DNA from: Breviolum minutum Mf 1.05b.01
Lineage: Eukaryota > Sar > Dinophyceae > Suessiales > Symbiodiniaceae
Direction of reading: 5' to 3'
Assembly: GCA_000507305.1 (NCBI GenBank)
Contig: DF243128.1
Location: 16,475 to 80,474 of the forward strand
Length of the DNA: 64,000 bases
The notes beneath the pieces were generated by a model that saw nothing but the letters and a program-made list of their open reading frames with translations, did no database searches and was not told where the DNA came from. Of this stretch, positions 1 to 11,640 are shown piece by piece. Position numbers and translations under genes: made by a program. Each line of letters starts with the position of its first letter. The first letter of the stretch is position 1.

Positions 1-780
1 AGCAGGTTGAATAGAAATGTCCTGCCTGACTCTCTTGGTCGCTTGGGGACATGATGATTTCTTGGGCGGGAAGAAAAAACACCATTCCCAAAATTGCGAA
101 AAAACCTCGCCCCCAACTACCAAGTTGCACCCCTCCGCGCCTTGGGCAAACAACGGAACAAACACCCATCTGCGCGGTGATCGGCCGTGGCCACAGCAGA
201 CACGTTGAAAACGAAGTGCAACTAGCAACCACAGTGGTGGCCAAGATCCGTGGCAATTCCACAGTGTCGTTTGGTACGGCCAGCTGTAGAAGCAACTTGG
301 AGTGATATTCGACTTGCCCTAATTTCATGAGCAACGTGGATCCTTGAAAGTGATGGTCATTTGTTGAAGCTTGGATAGTTTCTTTTGAAAAGGGGTCCTT
401 TGCTTGGAAGGAAGCTGTCATAGCACAGAGTCACAACTTGGACGTCCAAAGCTTCTCAAACTCTCTGCTTTGAGCTCGGAGCTGAGAGTTTTTTGTGCTT
501 TCTGGTCTTGAAAACCCATGTTTCGGCAACTTGGAAAACCCTCTTACCAATAGCTGCACCAATGCCACCTATCAAATTCAAAACAAGCCTATCCTCTTCG
601 GAGTTCCGGCGCGTGATGTCAGAAATGAATTACATCTATGCCCCACGAAAACACCAAACGCCATCTCTTGTGGTTTAGGCCCATCATTTCCATCCAGGTG
701 TACGAATTTCCAGTTGCTGACACATCACCTTTCTTACCACAGCTGTGAAGCACTGAAGCACTTTTGATGTCCGTCTCTTA
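1..780. other. Unassigned sequence without a confident gene
   Basis: This stretch shares no repeat unit with the rest of the window until its last 25 bases, where a phrase around GTCCGTCTCTTATGACCTC also occurs near 21,730 and 45,290. Only short overlapping frames are present. Read on the minus strand, 560-700 gives a fairly protein-like frame containing VHLDGNDGPKPQEMAFG. It lies just downstream of the Cys-rich relic at 790-1,095 and could be a further exon or piece of the same decayed gene. I do not recognise it, and the surrounding frame contains stops. Confidence 0.4.
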
Positions 781-789
781 TGACCTCTT

Positions 790-1095
790 CAAACTAACGC
801 CATCTTCCAAATCACAACTCCAATTTCTCACAGAAGTGTTGGGGTAAACAACACAAGTGCAGTAAGGACAATCTGGGTCACAGCTTACACTACCAACTTT
901 AAAACTCAAGCCACCTTTAGTTGGTTTAAACCACACATCTGAAACCTCCCCTGGTGTCCTGTTCTCTCAAACATGACATCCATTGACCTGGTTGCAAAAG
1001 ACTTCCCAAAAACGGCTGAAGCGCCGCACCGTCGAGTTTTTTTAAATCATTGAACCTCCCAACCCAGAAAAACGCAGCGTCATGGGCTGAAAACG
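790..1095 (-). pseudogene. Relic of Cys-rich protein of unknown family, copy 1 (diverged)
   Basis: The minus strand encodes a peptide resembling those at 21,759-21,990 and 45,319-45,550, with the shared landmarks NGCHV, WFKPTKGG and SFKVG followed by CDPDCPYC. Here the frame carries a stop right after NGCHV, and small indels put the upstream part out of phase. Past the point where the other copies stop, this one continues with more cysteines (CTCVVYPN). Several differences from the other copies fall at third codon positions (ACT for ACC, TTT for TTC), which suggests it once was coding. The family is unknown. The regular Cys and Gly content would fit a small secreted or extracellular domain, but that is inference. 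Confidence 0.4.
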
Positions 1096-2160
1096 ATGGT
1101 CCAATTTTTCGTACTTGGCAATGCCGCTATAGATACCGCCAATTTTAGAACTGCCGTTGGGCCATGAAAGGATTTGTCCCTTGATGTCCCAAACCGCTAT
1201 CGTAAGGTGGTTTTCAACCGACGTCTAACTTGAAAACAAATCGTTCGATTTCCCATGGAACCGAATACTGTTTATGTATTGGAGTCGAGGCTTGTTTCTA
1301 TGGATGGTGCAACGCAAATCCCGATTTCGGAATTTGAAGCGAGTAGATGGCACAACTCAAGAGTTTGTGTCTGGTACTTTCAGGGTCTTTCAGGTCTGGA
1401 AATTCCGATTCTGCCTACTGGGAACCAAATACTTCATGTCGGTAAATAATTGCAGCTGCTCACACATAAACTTCGGCCAGACTGCAGTTGAGGGGATACT
1501 GATCCTTTGCTGTGACTTAGTTTCTCCACTTGAGCAGCGCTAAAGCACTTGATGGATTTGAATATCGCATGAGCTTGCTTCCGCGCCTGCTTTCCAGGGA
1601 CAGACATGCTGGCGCCAGCTTACGTGAACGCACGTGGATGAACCTCGTTTTGATTTCGTTTTGCACGGGTTTGACAGTAGATGGCACAACTATGCGCCCT
1701 TGGAAATGCCATAAGTGGCTCAACGCCAATTTTAGAAATGTAGTTGGGCCATCTATGGATTTTTCTGTGCATATCCAATATCCCAAACACTTATCTTGAG
1801 GTGGTTTTCAACTGACGTCTAACTTGAGAACAAATCGTTCGATTTCCCATGGAACCGAATACTGTTTATGTATTGGAGTCTAACCTCTATGAATGGTGCA
1901 ACGCAAATCTCGATTTCGGAATTTGAAGCGAGGAGATGGCACAAGTCAAAAGTTTGTGTCTGGCTGGTACTTTCAGGTCTGGAAATTCCAATTCTGCCTG
2001 CTGGCCAAATACTTGATCTAGGCAAAAAGTTGCTGCTGCTCACACATAAACTTCGGCCAGACTGCAGTTGCGGAGAAACTGAGCAACCAATCCTTTGCTG
2101 TGTCTGAAATTCTCCAGTTGAGCGGGGCTAAAGCACTGGATAGACTTGAATATCGCATGA
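1096..2160. repeat. Unit A tandem array 1 (two units)
   Basis: Two successive unit A copies lie here. The marker TATTGGAGTCGAGG occurs at 1,277 and, altered, at 1,871, giving a period of 594 bp. Each unit runs from GGGCCATGTATGGATTT through the marker and ACACATAAACTTCGGCCAG to CTGGCGCCAG and ends where the next GGGCCAT begins. The second unit is cut off at about 2,155 by a unit B join. Open frames exist in two phases at once, and changes between copies ignore codon positions, so I treat the unit as non-coding. Confidence 0.85.
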
Positions 2161-3130
2161 TATTCACTGCTGAATCGGCGTTTTGGACGAGCGGTTTGTG
2201 AAGGAGGGCATTTTACGTTCGTAGAAGCTTGAAGGGTTTGCATAGGCCTTTTGAACGAATCTTTGAACGCAAACTGAATGTTATTTGAACCCTATTTTGA
2301 ACATTCTTCGAAATGGACAAGTCTTGTGTCCCACTTCCTAACTTGCAGTCAGTGAAACAAAAAGTACTGACTTTGCTGGCAAAGTTCTACTGCATTTGGT
2401 TTTGCAGTGCTCCTACGAGTATGGATAGATGTTTGTCAAAGATATTGGTCACATGACATGGCGTCCTCCACCAAGAAATGCCACGACTACGAAACCTCCA
2501 GTTTCTGTGTAGCCTTTGGCAGCTTGGGTTGTTTCTTCACGTCAACTTTTCCCGCTTTAAAACACCACCAGCCCTGCACTCTGTTGCAAAGTGCTTCGCA
2601 GCTTCAACTCAGCACTGGCGCCTTTGAAAAACGAAACTTCAAAAACTGCTGGATCCTAAAACCCTCTACGAATCAATCTTCAGCAGCGTTTTTTTTTTGA
2701 GAGCATACCTTACGGGTAGGCCTCTGCCTACCCGCAGCTTATACAGTCTGCGAGGCCTTCCATAGCCTCCACGTAGCCCACATATCCCAAAAAAACACGG
2801 CGTTTCGGTCGAGCGCAAAGCGCTGCCGTTGGCAATTCCTAGCTGTTGCTGCTAAGGTTCAACTGTGGAAATTTCCCAGCTTTGGGAATACAAATTTCAG
2901 GGCACGGCTGCATTCGGCGTTTTGGACGAACAATTGGTGAAGGAGGGCATTTTACGTGCGTAGAAGCTTGAAGGGTTTGCGAAAGCATTTCGAACGAATC
3001 TTGGAACCCAAATGGAATGTTGTTTGAACCCTATTTTGAACATTCTTCGAAATGGACAAGTCTTGTGTCCCACTTCCTAATTTGCAGTCAGTGAAACAAA
3101 AAGGTACTGACTTTGTGGACAAAGTACCTC
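2160..3130. repeat. Units B and C, truncated copies
   Basis: Unit B starts at 2,160 (GGCGTTTTGGACGA) and breaks off near 2,420. It is followed by a C-type unit (TTTGGCAGCTTGGG, then CACCACCAGCCCTGCACTC) to about 2,900 and then a second truncated unit B. Very similar C-type stretches occur at about 7,940, 22,430, 37,620 and 45,990. No intact gene is seen. Confidence 0.8.
2713..2734. repeat. Perfect 9-bp inverted repeat (hairpin)
   Basis: CGGGTAGGC and GCCTACCCG are separated by CTCT, giving a hairpin with a 9-bp GC-rich stem. It lies just after a run of T in the C-type unit, at the place where other copies carry GTAGCC clusters. The other copies lack this perfect symmetry. Confidence 0.75.
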
Positions 3131-3400
3131 TTAGTTGCGGGGTGGGCAGGGCTGGATAAGGGCACCCCTTTTTCTTGTTCTACATGTGTGGAAGAGCCAT
3201 ACACATCACTCACTGAGTTTGCAACAAATCAGTTCCCTTTCTAAGAACAGACAATATTTGGTATTTCAGAGCATCTAACTCACAACGGCATGCCCTGGGC
3301 ATGCTGTCTTTGGCAGGGTCTGTTCCAGCTCCTTGCGAACGACGAACATACACACGAAAACAAAATCCGCCAGCAATGAAGTTCAGGCGAGTTCAGGCAA
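3130..3400. repeat. Unit K, copy 1
   Basis: This block (GTTGCGGGGTGG through GAACGACGAACATACACACG) recurs at 32,630-33,080. It contains the 17-bp palindrome GCATGCCCTGGGCATGC at 3,288-3,304. The flanks are unit B fragments on both sides, so it was inserted into, or recombined within, a unit B. Confidence 0.75.
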
Positions 3401-4400
3401 ATAAGGGTATGAAACCAAAAACGGCAAAAGGGCAGCACTGGGCGACTGAGAACTACTGTATTTGGTTTGCCGTGATAATTTCCACTGTTGGGTCTTACTA
3501 GGTAAGGGCTTATTTCATCAACAATTCTTGAAGACCATCTTTGGCTTCGGTAGCATATGGCAACTTAGGATATAACATCTTGATATATAGATGTTTTACT
3601 TGCCACAGATGAACGTTCTTTCAACATGCTCCTAAGAGTATGGATGCTCAAAGAAAAACACTGAACTGCACAAAGGCAAATTGAAAAGGCAAATTGAAAG
3701 GCTTTTTATACATGTGGCAGCCTCGCAGCCTTCTTATGAAACGACACTCCGTTGCAAAGGAGTGGAGCTGGGAGAAATGTCTCCGTCTTCTAAGCTTTCC
3801 GAAGGGCCATGTATGGGTTTGTCCCTTCATGTCCCAAACGGTTCTCTTAGGGTTGTTTTCAACTAACTTCTAACTTGAGAACAAATCGTTCGATTTCCCA
3901 TGGATCGGAATATGTACTGCTTATGATCGGAATTTGAAGCGAGGAGATGTGGACAAAGTACCTACTGTATTTGGGTTTTGCACTGATAATTTCCATTGGA
4001 CTTACCAGGTATGGGTCTATTTCAACAACACTTCTTGAAGACTATCTTTGACTTCGGTAACATGTGGCAGCTTCGGATATAATATTTAGATATAGATGGT
4101 TTACGTGCACGGAGAAAAATTCTGAACTGCACAAAGGCAACTTGAAACGCTTTTTATACATGTGGCAGTCTCGCAGTTTCTCGTTCCCAATCAGATTTTC
4201 TGCCGAAAAAAACTCTCCGTTGCAAAAAAGTGGAGCTGGGAGAAGTGTCTCCGTGTTCTAAGCTTTCCAGACAGTGAGAATGCCTCGACTTCGAAAGTGG
4301 TCCGTCCCCCGGATGGATGTGTCCATGCATGTCCCAAACGTTTATCGTAAGGTGGTTTTCACCTGACTTCTAACTTGAAAACAAATCGTTTTGCACTGGT
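3401..4400. repeat. Unit B copies, truncated
   Basis: Successive pieces of unit B are recognisable by GGGTCTTACTAGGTAAGGG, CTGAACTGCACAAAGGCAA, TACATGTGGCAG and GGAGCTGGGAGAA. At 3,900-3,950 a short piece of unit A (GATCGGAAT, GAAGCGAGGAGATG) is spliced in and unit B starts again at GTGGACAAAGTACC. Nothing in the interval reads as a gene. Confidence 0.75.
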
Positions 4401-5450
4401 CTGAAAGTAGGTGGCGCAATTTTTTGTTGGCAATGCTGTAGATGGCTCAATGCCAATTTTAGAAATGCAGTTGGGCCATGTATGGATTTGTCCATGCATG
4501 TCCCAAATGGTTATATTAAGGTGGCTTTCCACCAACTTCTAAGTTAAGAATAAATCGTCCGATTTCCCATGGATCCGAATGCTGCTTATGTATTGGAGTC
4601 GAGACTTATTTCTATGGATGGTGCATCACAAATCCCAATTTCGGAATTTGAAGCGACGAGATGGCACAACTCAAGAGTTTGTGTCTGGTACTTTCAGGTC
4701 TGTAAATTCCGATTCTGCCTACTGGGAACCAAATACTTCATGTCGGTAAATAATTGCAGCTGCTCACACATAAACTTCGGCCAGACTGCAGTTGAGGGGA
4801 TACTGATCCTTTGCTGTGACTTAGTTTCTCCACTTGAGCGGCGCTAAAGCACTTGATGGATTTGAATATCGCATGAGCTTGCTTCCGCGCCTGCTTTCCA
4901 GGGACAGACATGCTGGCGCCAGCTTACGTGAACGCACGTGGATGAACCTCGTTTTGATTTCGTTTTGCACGGGTTTGACAGTAGATGGCACAACTATGCG
5001 CCCTTGGAAATGCCATAAGTGGCTCAACGCCAATTTTAGAAATGTAGTTGGGCCATCTATGGATTTTTCTGTGCATGTCCCAAACGGTTATATATCTTTG
5101 GGCTGTTTTCAACTAACTTCTAACTTGAGAATAAATCGTTCGATTTGCCATGGATCGGAATCTATACTGCTTATGTATTGGAATCGAGGCTTATTTCTAT
5201 GGATGGTGCAACCCAAGTCCCGATTTCGGAATTTGAAGCGACGAGATGGCACAACTCAAGAGTTTGTGTCTGGTACTTTCAGCTGTAAATTCCAAAGCTG
5301 CCTACTGGCCAAATATTTCATCTTGGTCAATAAATTATGCTGCTGCTCAGACATAAACTTCGTCCAGACTGCAGTTGAGGGGATACTGATCCTTTGCTGT
5401 GTCTTAGTTTCTCCACTTGAGCGGGGCTAGAGCACTTGATGGATTTATGC
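4400..5450. repeat. Unit A tandem array 2 (two units)
   Basis: Unit A markers lie at 4,591 and 5,176 (period 585 bp). The palindrome CTGGCGCCAG is at 4,913-4,922. A 198-codon open frame (4,834-5,430) runs across the unit junction. It is one of several overlapping open phases and most other copies break it. Confidence 0.85.
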
Positions 5451-6355
5451 TGGCACACCGCAACCCTATGGGCAACCTACAGTCTTGCAAGTACAAGTTG
5501 CTCCTATATGGTAAAGCTTGGAGGTGTCTTTCAAGCGACTAAAACGTTTTAATGTGCCTCGACTTTCCCTTGGAAAAAAAACTGATTTTCAAGTGTGGAA
5601 AGTCGCGAACCACTGAAATGCTAGAGTGAAAAGGTTCATGAAGAAGCTAGGTTACCTCCCAAGCCGCACTGACGAGATCTTGTTCTTATATATGTGAGCC
5701 CAAAATGAAACTGCTTAACAAAAAGGGCACAAAATTCGCGTCTTTGGTACCAACATAAGACACTTCATAGGTTTTTTGTTGCCCAAGAATTCAACACAAC
5801 ACACTGCCACATCGTCCGGTGTCAACGTCGAAAATCGAGATTCTGAGAATTTCAACCTTTTCAATCATATCTTGTTAAGGGAAGATGGCGAGGTTCCCCA
5901 AAAATCCCGTTGGCTCGAGAACTACAAACACTATTTGGGATCCCTACAAAAACCAACCATTTCAAAGACATCAAAAGTTTCCTCTGGCTAAACCGCTCGT
6001 CTTCCACCAAAAAATATTGAAAAGCTGCCGGTATGACCCCCCAGGTTCATAACGGAACCTTTGGCAGCTTCGGTTTTTTCTTAACGTCAACTTTTCCACC
6101 GAAAAAAAACGCCGCCAGCCCTGCACTCTGTTGCATTGCCGGTTCAACAGAGCAGGCGCTTCTACCGCGTAGCCGTAGCCTATGCAGTCTTCTTGGCCTT
6201 CCGTAGCCTCCACGTAGCCCACTGTATCCCAAAAAACACATCGTTTCGGTTGGGAGCAAAAGGCTGCCATTGGAAATTCCTACCTGCTGCTGCTAAGGAG
6301 TGGAAATTTCCCAGCTTTGAGAATACACATTTCAGGGCACGGATTTATAAATGTC
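5450..6355. repeat. Unit C, nearly full copy
   Basis: The copy starts at GCTGGCACACCG, continues through GCGACTAAAACGTTTTAATG, ACACTGCCACATCGTCCGG and TTTGGCAGCTTCGG, and ends after the GTAGCC cluster at 6,166-6,219 and CATTTCAGGGCACGG. Close relatives lie at about 10,150, 12,640, 25,890 and, as the end only, 49,010. Confidence 0.85.
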
Positions 6356-6970
6356 ACTGCTGAATCGGCGTTTTGGAGGAACGGTTTGTGAAGGAGGGCG
6401 TTTTACGTCCGTAGAAGCTTGAAGGGTTTGCCAAAGCCTTTTGAACGAATCTTTGAACGCAAACGGAATGTTGTTTGAACCCTATTTTGAACATTCCTTG
6501 AAATGGACAAATCTTGTGTTCCAGTTGCTAAACTCGCCGTCAGTGAAAAAGAAGTACTGAAGTTGTGGACAAAGTACCTACTGTCTTTGGTTTTGGCAGT
6601 GATAATTTCCATGGGTCTTACCAGGTATGGGCTTATGTCATCAACAATTCTTCAAGACTATTTTTGACTTCGGTAACATGTGGCAGCTTCGGATATGATA
6701 TTTAGATATAGATGGTTTACGTGCCACAAATGAACTTGTTTTCAACATGCTCCTAAGAGTATGCATGCTCGAAGAAAAACACTGAACTGCACAAAGGCAA
6801 CTTGAAACGCTTTTCATAAATGTGGCAGCCTCTCACTCTCTCGTTCCCAATCAGATTTTCTTGCGAAAAAAACACTCTGTTGCAAAGAAGTGGAGCTGGG
6901 AGAAGTGTCTCCATGTTCTTAGCTTTCCAAACAGTGGGAATTCCCTTCAGTTAAAAGAATAGCAACATCT
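6355..6970. repeat. Unit B, nearly full copy
   Basis: It starts at GAATCGGCGTTTTGGAGGA and includes TTGAACATTCCTTGAAATGG, GTGGACAAAGTACC, GGGTCTTACCAGGTATGGG, TTAGATATAGATGG, ACTGAACTGCACAAAGGC and TCTCCATGTTC. It runs directly into the KKHESIH fragment, the same join as at 49,970. Confidence 0.85.
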
Positions 6971-6974
6971 ACGT

Positions 6975-7345
6975 GATCCAAATCCCCCAGAACGAACTGG
7001 AATCCAATCCAAAACCCAGGCATCTAGAGTGCTCAAAAAACACGAATCTATTCATGCAGATTCAGATGGTGATGTTCTGGCTCAAATTGTGGCTGATCTA
7101 TCATGCCAAGTTGTTTGCCACCAATCTTTTTACCCAGCTCGCCATCTACCAGGTGGTTTTTCTTCTATTCTGAGTTCCGCTTTTTATGATCTGAAGTTTT
7201 TTCTTCTGCCCTAAGTATCCTGACCCCTCAAAACTGGCTATTTTGAGGACCTGGACCCCTGCTGTACAGGTTCAGGGCCCCTTCCATTGGAGGGTCCGAT
7301 GATCCTTAGGGTGTGCAACAAAAGCATGTTTCACTTGACCCGACT
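6975..7345 (+). pseudogene. KKHESIH coding fragment, copy 1
   Basis: The frame from about 7,005 reads VLKKHESIHADSDGDVLAQ and continues to CQVVCHQSFYPARHLPGG near 7,160. A near-identical copy lies at 49,985-50,360 and a diverged one at 14,037-14,230. The diverged copy differs by a clean loss of one codon (CTG) and by several substitutions that keep the frame open, so I think this piece was once translated. There is no start or stop context, and the family is unknown. The tail, with GGACCTGGACCCCTGCTG, is shared only with the 50-kb copy. It is an orphan exon-like fragment. Confidence 0.45.
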
Positions 7346-9060
7346 TGGTGGCAAATGCAAAAAACACCACCAGCCCTGCCCTCTGTTGCATTGCAGTTTC
7401 AAGTCACCAGGCGATTCTACTCCTCGTAGCCCCTGCATCCTTAAAAAAACACACACACAACGTACCTGACTGAAATGTCCTTCAACACAACGTACCTGAT
7501 TGAAAACATCCAAACAAGCTGCCATTGGAAATTCCTACCTGCTGCTGCTAAGGAGTGGAAATTTCCCAGCTTTGAGAATACACATTTCAGGGCACGGATT
7601 TATAAATGTCACTGCTGAATCGGAGTTTTGGAGGAAGGGTTTGTGAAGGAGGGCGTTTTACGTCCGTAGAAGCTTGAAGGGTTTGCCAAAGCCTTTTGAA
7701 CGAATCTTTGAACGCAAACGGAATGTTGTTTGAACCCTATTTTGAACATTCCTTGAAATGGACAAATCTTGTGTTCCAGTTGCTAAACTCGCCGTCAGTG
7801 AAAAAGAAGTACTGAAGTTGTGGACAAAGTACCTACTGTCTTTGGTTTTGCAGTGATAATTTCCACTGTTGGGTCTTACCAGGTATGGGCTTATGTCATC
7901 AACAATTCTTCAAGACTATCTTTGGCTTCGGTAGCATGTCAAAGATATTGGCCACATGGCGTCCTCCACCAAAAAATGCGACGATCACGAAACCTCCAGT
8001 TTCTGTGTAGCCTTTGGCAGCTTGGGTTTTTTCTTAACGTCAACTTTTCCAGCTTTAAAACACCACCAGGCCTGCAATCTGTTGCAAAGTGCTTCGCAGC
8101 TTCAACTCAACACTCGTGCCTTTGGAAAAACGAAACTTTAAAAACTGCTGATACCCTCTACGAATCCATCTACAGCAACGTTTTTTTTTTGAGAGCATGA
8201 GCACACCTTCCAGGTAGGCTGTTTGTGCAGAAGGGTAGCATAGCCTCCGCATAGGAGACCTCCACAATAGTTGCCTCTGCGTAGCCACAGCTTATACAGT
8301 CTGCGAGGCCTTCCATAGCCTCTGCGTAGCCCCCATATCCCAAAAAAACACAGCGGGGTCGAGCGCAAAGAGCTGCCATTGGCAATTCCTACCTGATGCT
8401 GCTAAGGTTCAACAGTGGAAATTTCAGGGCACGGGTTTATAAATATCACTGCTGAATCGGCGTTTTGGACGAACAGTTTGTGAAGGAGGGCATTTCACGT
8501 CCGTAGAGGCTTGAAGGGTTTGCGAAAGCCTTTTGAGCGAATCTTTGAACAAAATTGGAATATTATTTGAGCATTATTTTGAACAGTCTTTAAAACGGAC
8601 AAATCTTGTGCCGCACTTCCTAACTTGCCGTCAGTGATAAACTTGTTTTCCAGTTGCTAAACTCGCCGTCCGTGAAAAAAAAGTACTGCCATTGTAGATA
8701 GTTTCCACTGTTGGGTCTTGCCAGGTATGGGCTTGTTTCATGTACAATTCTTGAAGACTACCCTTGACTTCGGTAGCAGGTGGCGGCTTCGGATATGATA
8801 TCTAGATATAAGTAGATGATTTACATGCCACAAATGATCTGTTTTTCAACATCAATTTCAGAGCACAAAGGCAACTTGAAACGCTTTTCACATATGTCAG
8901 CCTCTCACTCTCTCGTTCCCAATCAGATCTTCTTGCGAAAAAAACACTCCGTTGCGAAAAAGTGGAACTGGGAGAATTGTCTCCATGTTCTAAGCCTTCC
9001 AAACAGTGGGAATTTCTCGACTTCGGAAGTGGCCCGTCCCCCAGATCTGACTGACAAAAA
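7346..9060. repeat. Units C and B, shuffled copies
   Basis: A short end of unit C (CACCACCAGCCCTGCCCTC) with a two-fold CAACGTACCTGA motif is joined to a unit B at 7,610. A C-type unit at 7,940-8,450 carries GTAGCC/ATAGCC clusters at about 8,230-8,335. Another unit B runs to about 9,010. The parts match other copies closely, but this order occurs once. Confidence 0.8.
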
Positions 9061-10150
9061 AGCTTCTTACAATGGGTTGGATGCAGTTGGGCCATGTATG
9101 CGTTTATCCCTGCATGTCTCAAACGTTTATGATAAGATGGTTTTCACCTGCCTTACTTGAAAACAAATCGTTCGATTTCCCATGGATGCAAATACTATTT
9201 ATGTATTGGAGTCGAGGCTTATTTCTAGGGATGGTGCAACGCAAATGCCGATTTCGGAAATTGGAGTGAGTATATGGCACAACTCAAGAGTTTGTGTCTG
9301 GTACTTTCAGGTCTATAAATTCAAATACTTGATCTCGGAAAAAAACTGTGGCTTCTCATACATAAACTTAGTCCAGACAGTTGACGACAAACGGATCCTT
9401 TGCTGTGTCTTAAATTCTCCACTTGAGCAGGGCGAAAGCACTTGTACTCACTTCCATCGTCTTGACAAATTGACGTTTTCCCAGCCCCTGGTTTACGAAA
9501 GCTGTCTGTATTGGAGTCGAGGCTTATTTCTACGGATGGTGCAACACAAAGTGAAGCGGGATGGCACAACTCAAGAGATTGTGTCTGGTACTTTCAGGGT
9601 CTATGAATTCCAATTCTACCTACTGGCCAAATACTTCGTCTCGGTAAGTAATTGCAGCTGCTCACACATACACTTCGTCCAAACAGTTGAGGAGAAACTG
9701 AGAAAGCGTTCCTTTGCTGTGTCTTAAATTCTCCAGTTGAGCGGGGCTAAAGCACTTGATAGACTTGAATATCATCGAATGAGATTGCTTCCGCGCCTGC
9801 TTCCCAGGGACAAACGTACTATTTATCTAAATGTGATTTCCCACCAACTTCCAACTTAAGAATCAATCGTTCGATTTCCCACGGATCCCGATACTGTTTA
9901 TGTATTGGAGTCGAGGCTTATTTCTAGGGATGGTGCAACCCAAATCACGATTTCGGAATTTGAAGCCAGGACGACTCAAGAGTGTGGCTCCGGTACTTTC
10001 AGGTCTGTAGATCCCAATTCTGCCTACTGGCCAATACTTCATCTCGGTAAAAAGTTGCGGCTGCTCACACATAAACTTTGGCCAGGCAGCAGTTGAAGAT
10101 AAACTGATCCTTTGCTGTGTCTTAGTTTCTTCACTTGAGAGGCGCTAGAG
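9060..10150. repeat. Unit A array 3 (truncated units)
   Basis: Three unit A pieces follow one another (markers near 9,201, 9,511 and 9,903). The second begins abruptly after a short piece of the GQDGPDIP-associated segment (CACTTCCATCGTCTTGACAA at 9,449). The 181-codon open frame at 9,182-9,727 crosses this join and is therefore not an ancestral reading frame. Confidence 0.8.
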
Positions 10151-11040
10151 CCCTTGATGGATTTTTATGCTGGCACACCGGGCCCAACCCTTTGGGCAAC
10201 CTACAGTCTTGCAAGTACAAGTTGCTCTTGTATGGTAAAGCTTGGAGGTGTCTTTCAAGCGACTAAAACGTTTTAATGTGCCTCGACTTTCCGTTGGAAA
10301 AAAAAATGATTTCAAGTGTGGACAGTCGCGAACCACTGAAATGCCAGAGTGAAAAGGTTCATGAAGAAGCTAGGTCCAGGTTACCTCCCAAGCCGCACTG
10401 ACGAGATCTTGTTCTTATATGTGAGCCCAAAATCAAACTGCTTAACAAAAAAGGCACAAAATTCATCAAAATTCCCGTCTTTGGTACCAACATAAGCTTT
10501 GAATTGAAACACTTCATAGGTTTTTTGTTGCCCAAAAATTCAACACGACACACTGCCACATCGTCCGGTGTCAACGTCGAAAATCGAGATTCTGAGAATT
10601 TCACACTTTTCAATCATATCTTGTTAAGGGAAGATGGCGAGGTTCCCCAAAAATCCCGTTGGCTCGAGAACTAGAAACACTATTTGGGATCCCTACAAAA
10701 ACCAACCATTTCAAAGACATCAAAAGTTTCCTCTGGCTAAACCGCTCGTCTTCCACCAAAAAATACGAAAAGCTGCCGGTATGACCCCCCAGTTTCGTAA
10801 CGGAACCTTTGGCAGCTTCGGTTTTTTCTTAACGTCAACTTTTCCACTGAAAAGAACACCGCCAGCCCTGTTCTCTGCATTGCAGGTTCAAGTCACGAGG
10901 CGATTCTACTCCTCGTAGCACCTGCATCCTTAAAAAAACACACACAACGTACCTGACTGAAATGTCCTACAACACAACGTGCCTGATTGAAAACATCCAA
11001 ACAAGTTGAACAATTCAATGTGGACTGCTTCGACTGAAGG
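10150..11040. repeat. Unit C copy
   Basis: It starts at GCTGGCACACCGGGCCC and is collinear with 5,450-6,120 and 12,640-13,500. It ends with two CAACGT.CCTGA motifs and AACAAGTTGAACAATTC. The last 300 bases are practically identical to those immediately left of the N gap at 13,507, so the gap probably hides the unit B that follows here. Confidence 0.85.
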
Positions 11041-11640
11041 GGCTTGCTGAATCGCCGTTTTGGACGAACGATTTGTGAACGAGGGCATTTCATGTCAGTA
11101 GAAGCTTGCAGGGCTTGCGAAAGCCTTTCGAACGAAGCTTTGAACGCAAATGGAATGGTATGTGAACATTACTCTGAACAGTCTTCGAAATGGACAAACC
11201 TGTTGTTCCAGTTGCTAGACTCGCCCTCAGTGATAAAAAAAGTACTGACATTGTGGACAAAGTACCTACTGCATTAGGTTTTGCAGCGATAATTTCCATG
11301 GGTCGTACCAGGTATTGGTCTATTTCAACAACACCTCTTGAAGACTATCTTTGACTTCGGTAACATGTGGCAGCTTCGGATATGATATCTAGATATAGAT
11401 GGTTTACGTGCACGGAGAAAAATTCTGAACTGCACAAAGGCAACTTGAAACGCTTTTCATACATGTGACAGTCTCCCAGTCTCTCGTTCCCGATCAGATT
11501 TTCTGCCGAAAAAAACACTCCGTTGCGAAAAAGTGGAGCTGGGAGAATTGTCTCCATGTTCTAAGCCTTCCAAACAGTGGGAATTTCTCGACTTCGGAAG
11601 TGGCCCGTCCCCCAGATCTGACTGACAAAAAAGCTTCTTA
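11040..11640. repeat. Unit B copy
   Basis: The copy runs from GAATCGCCGTTTTGGACGA to CCCCCAGATCTGACTGAC. The final part is nearly the same as 8,980-9,120. Confidence 0.85.
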
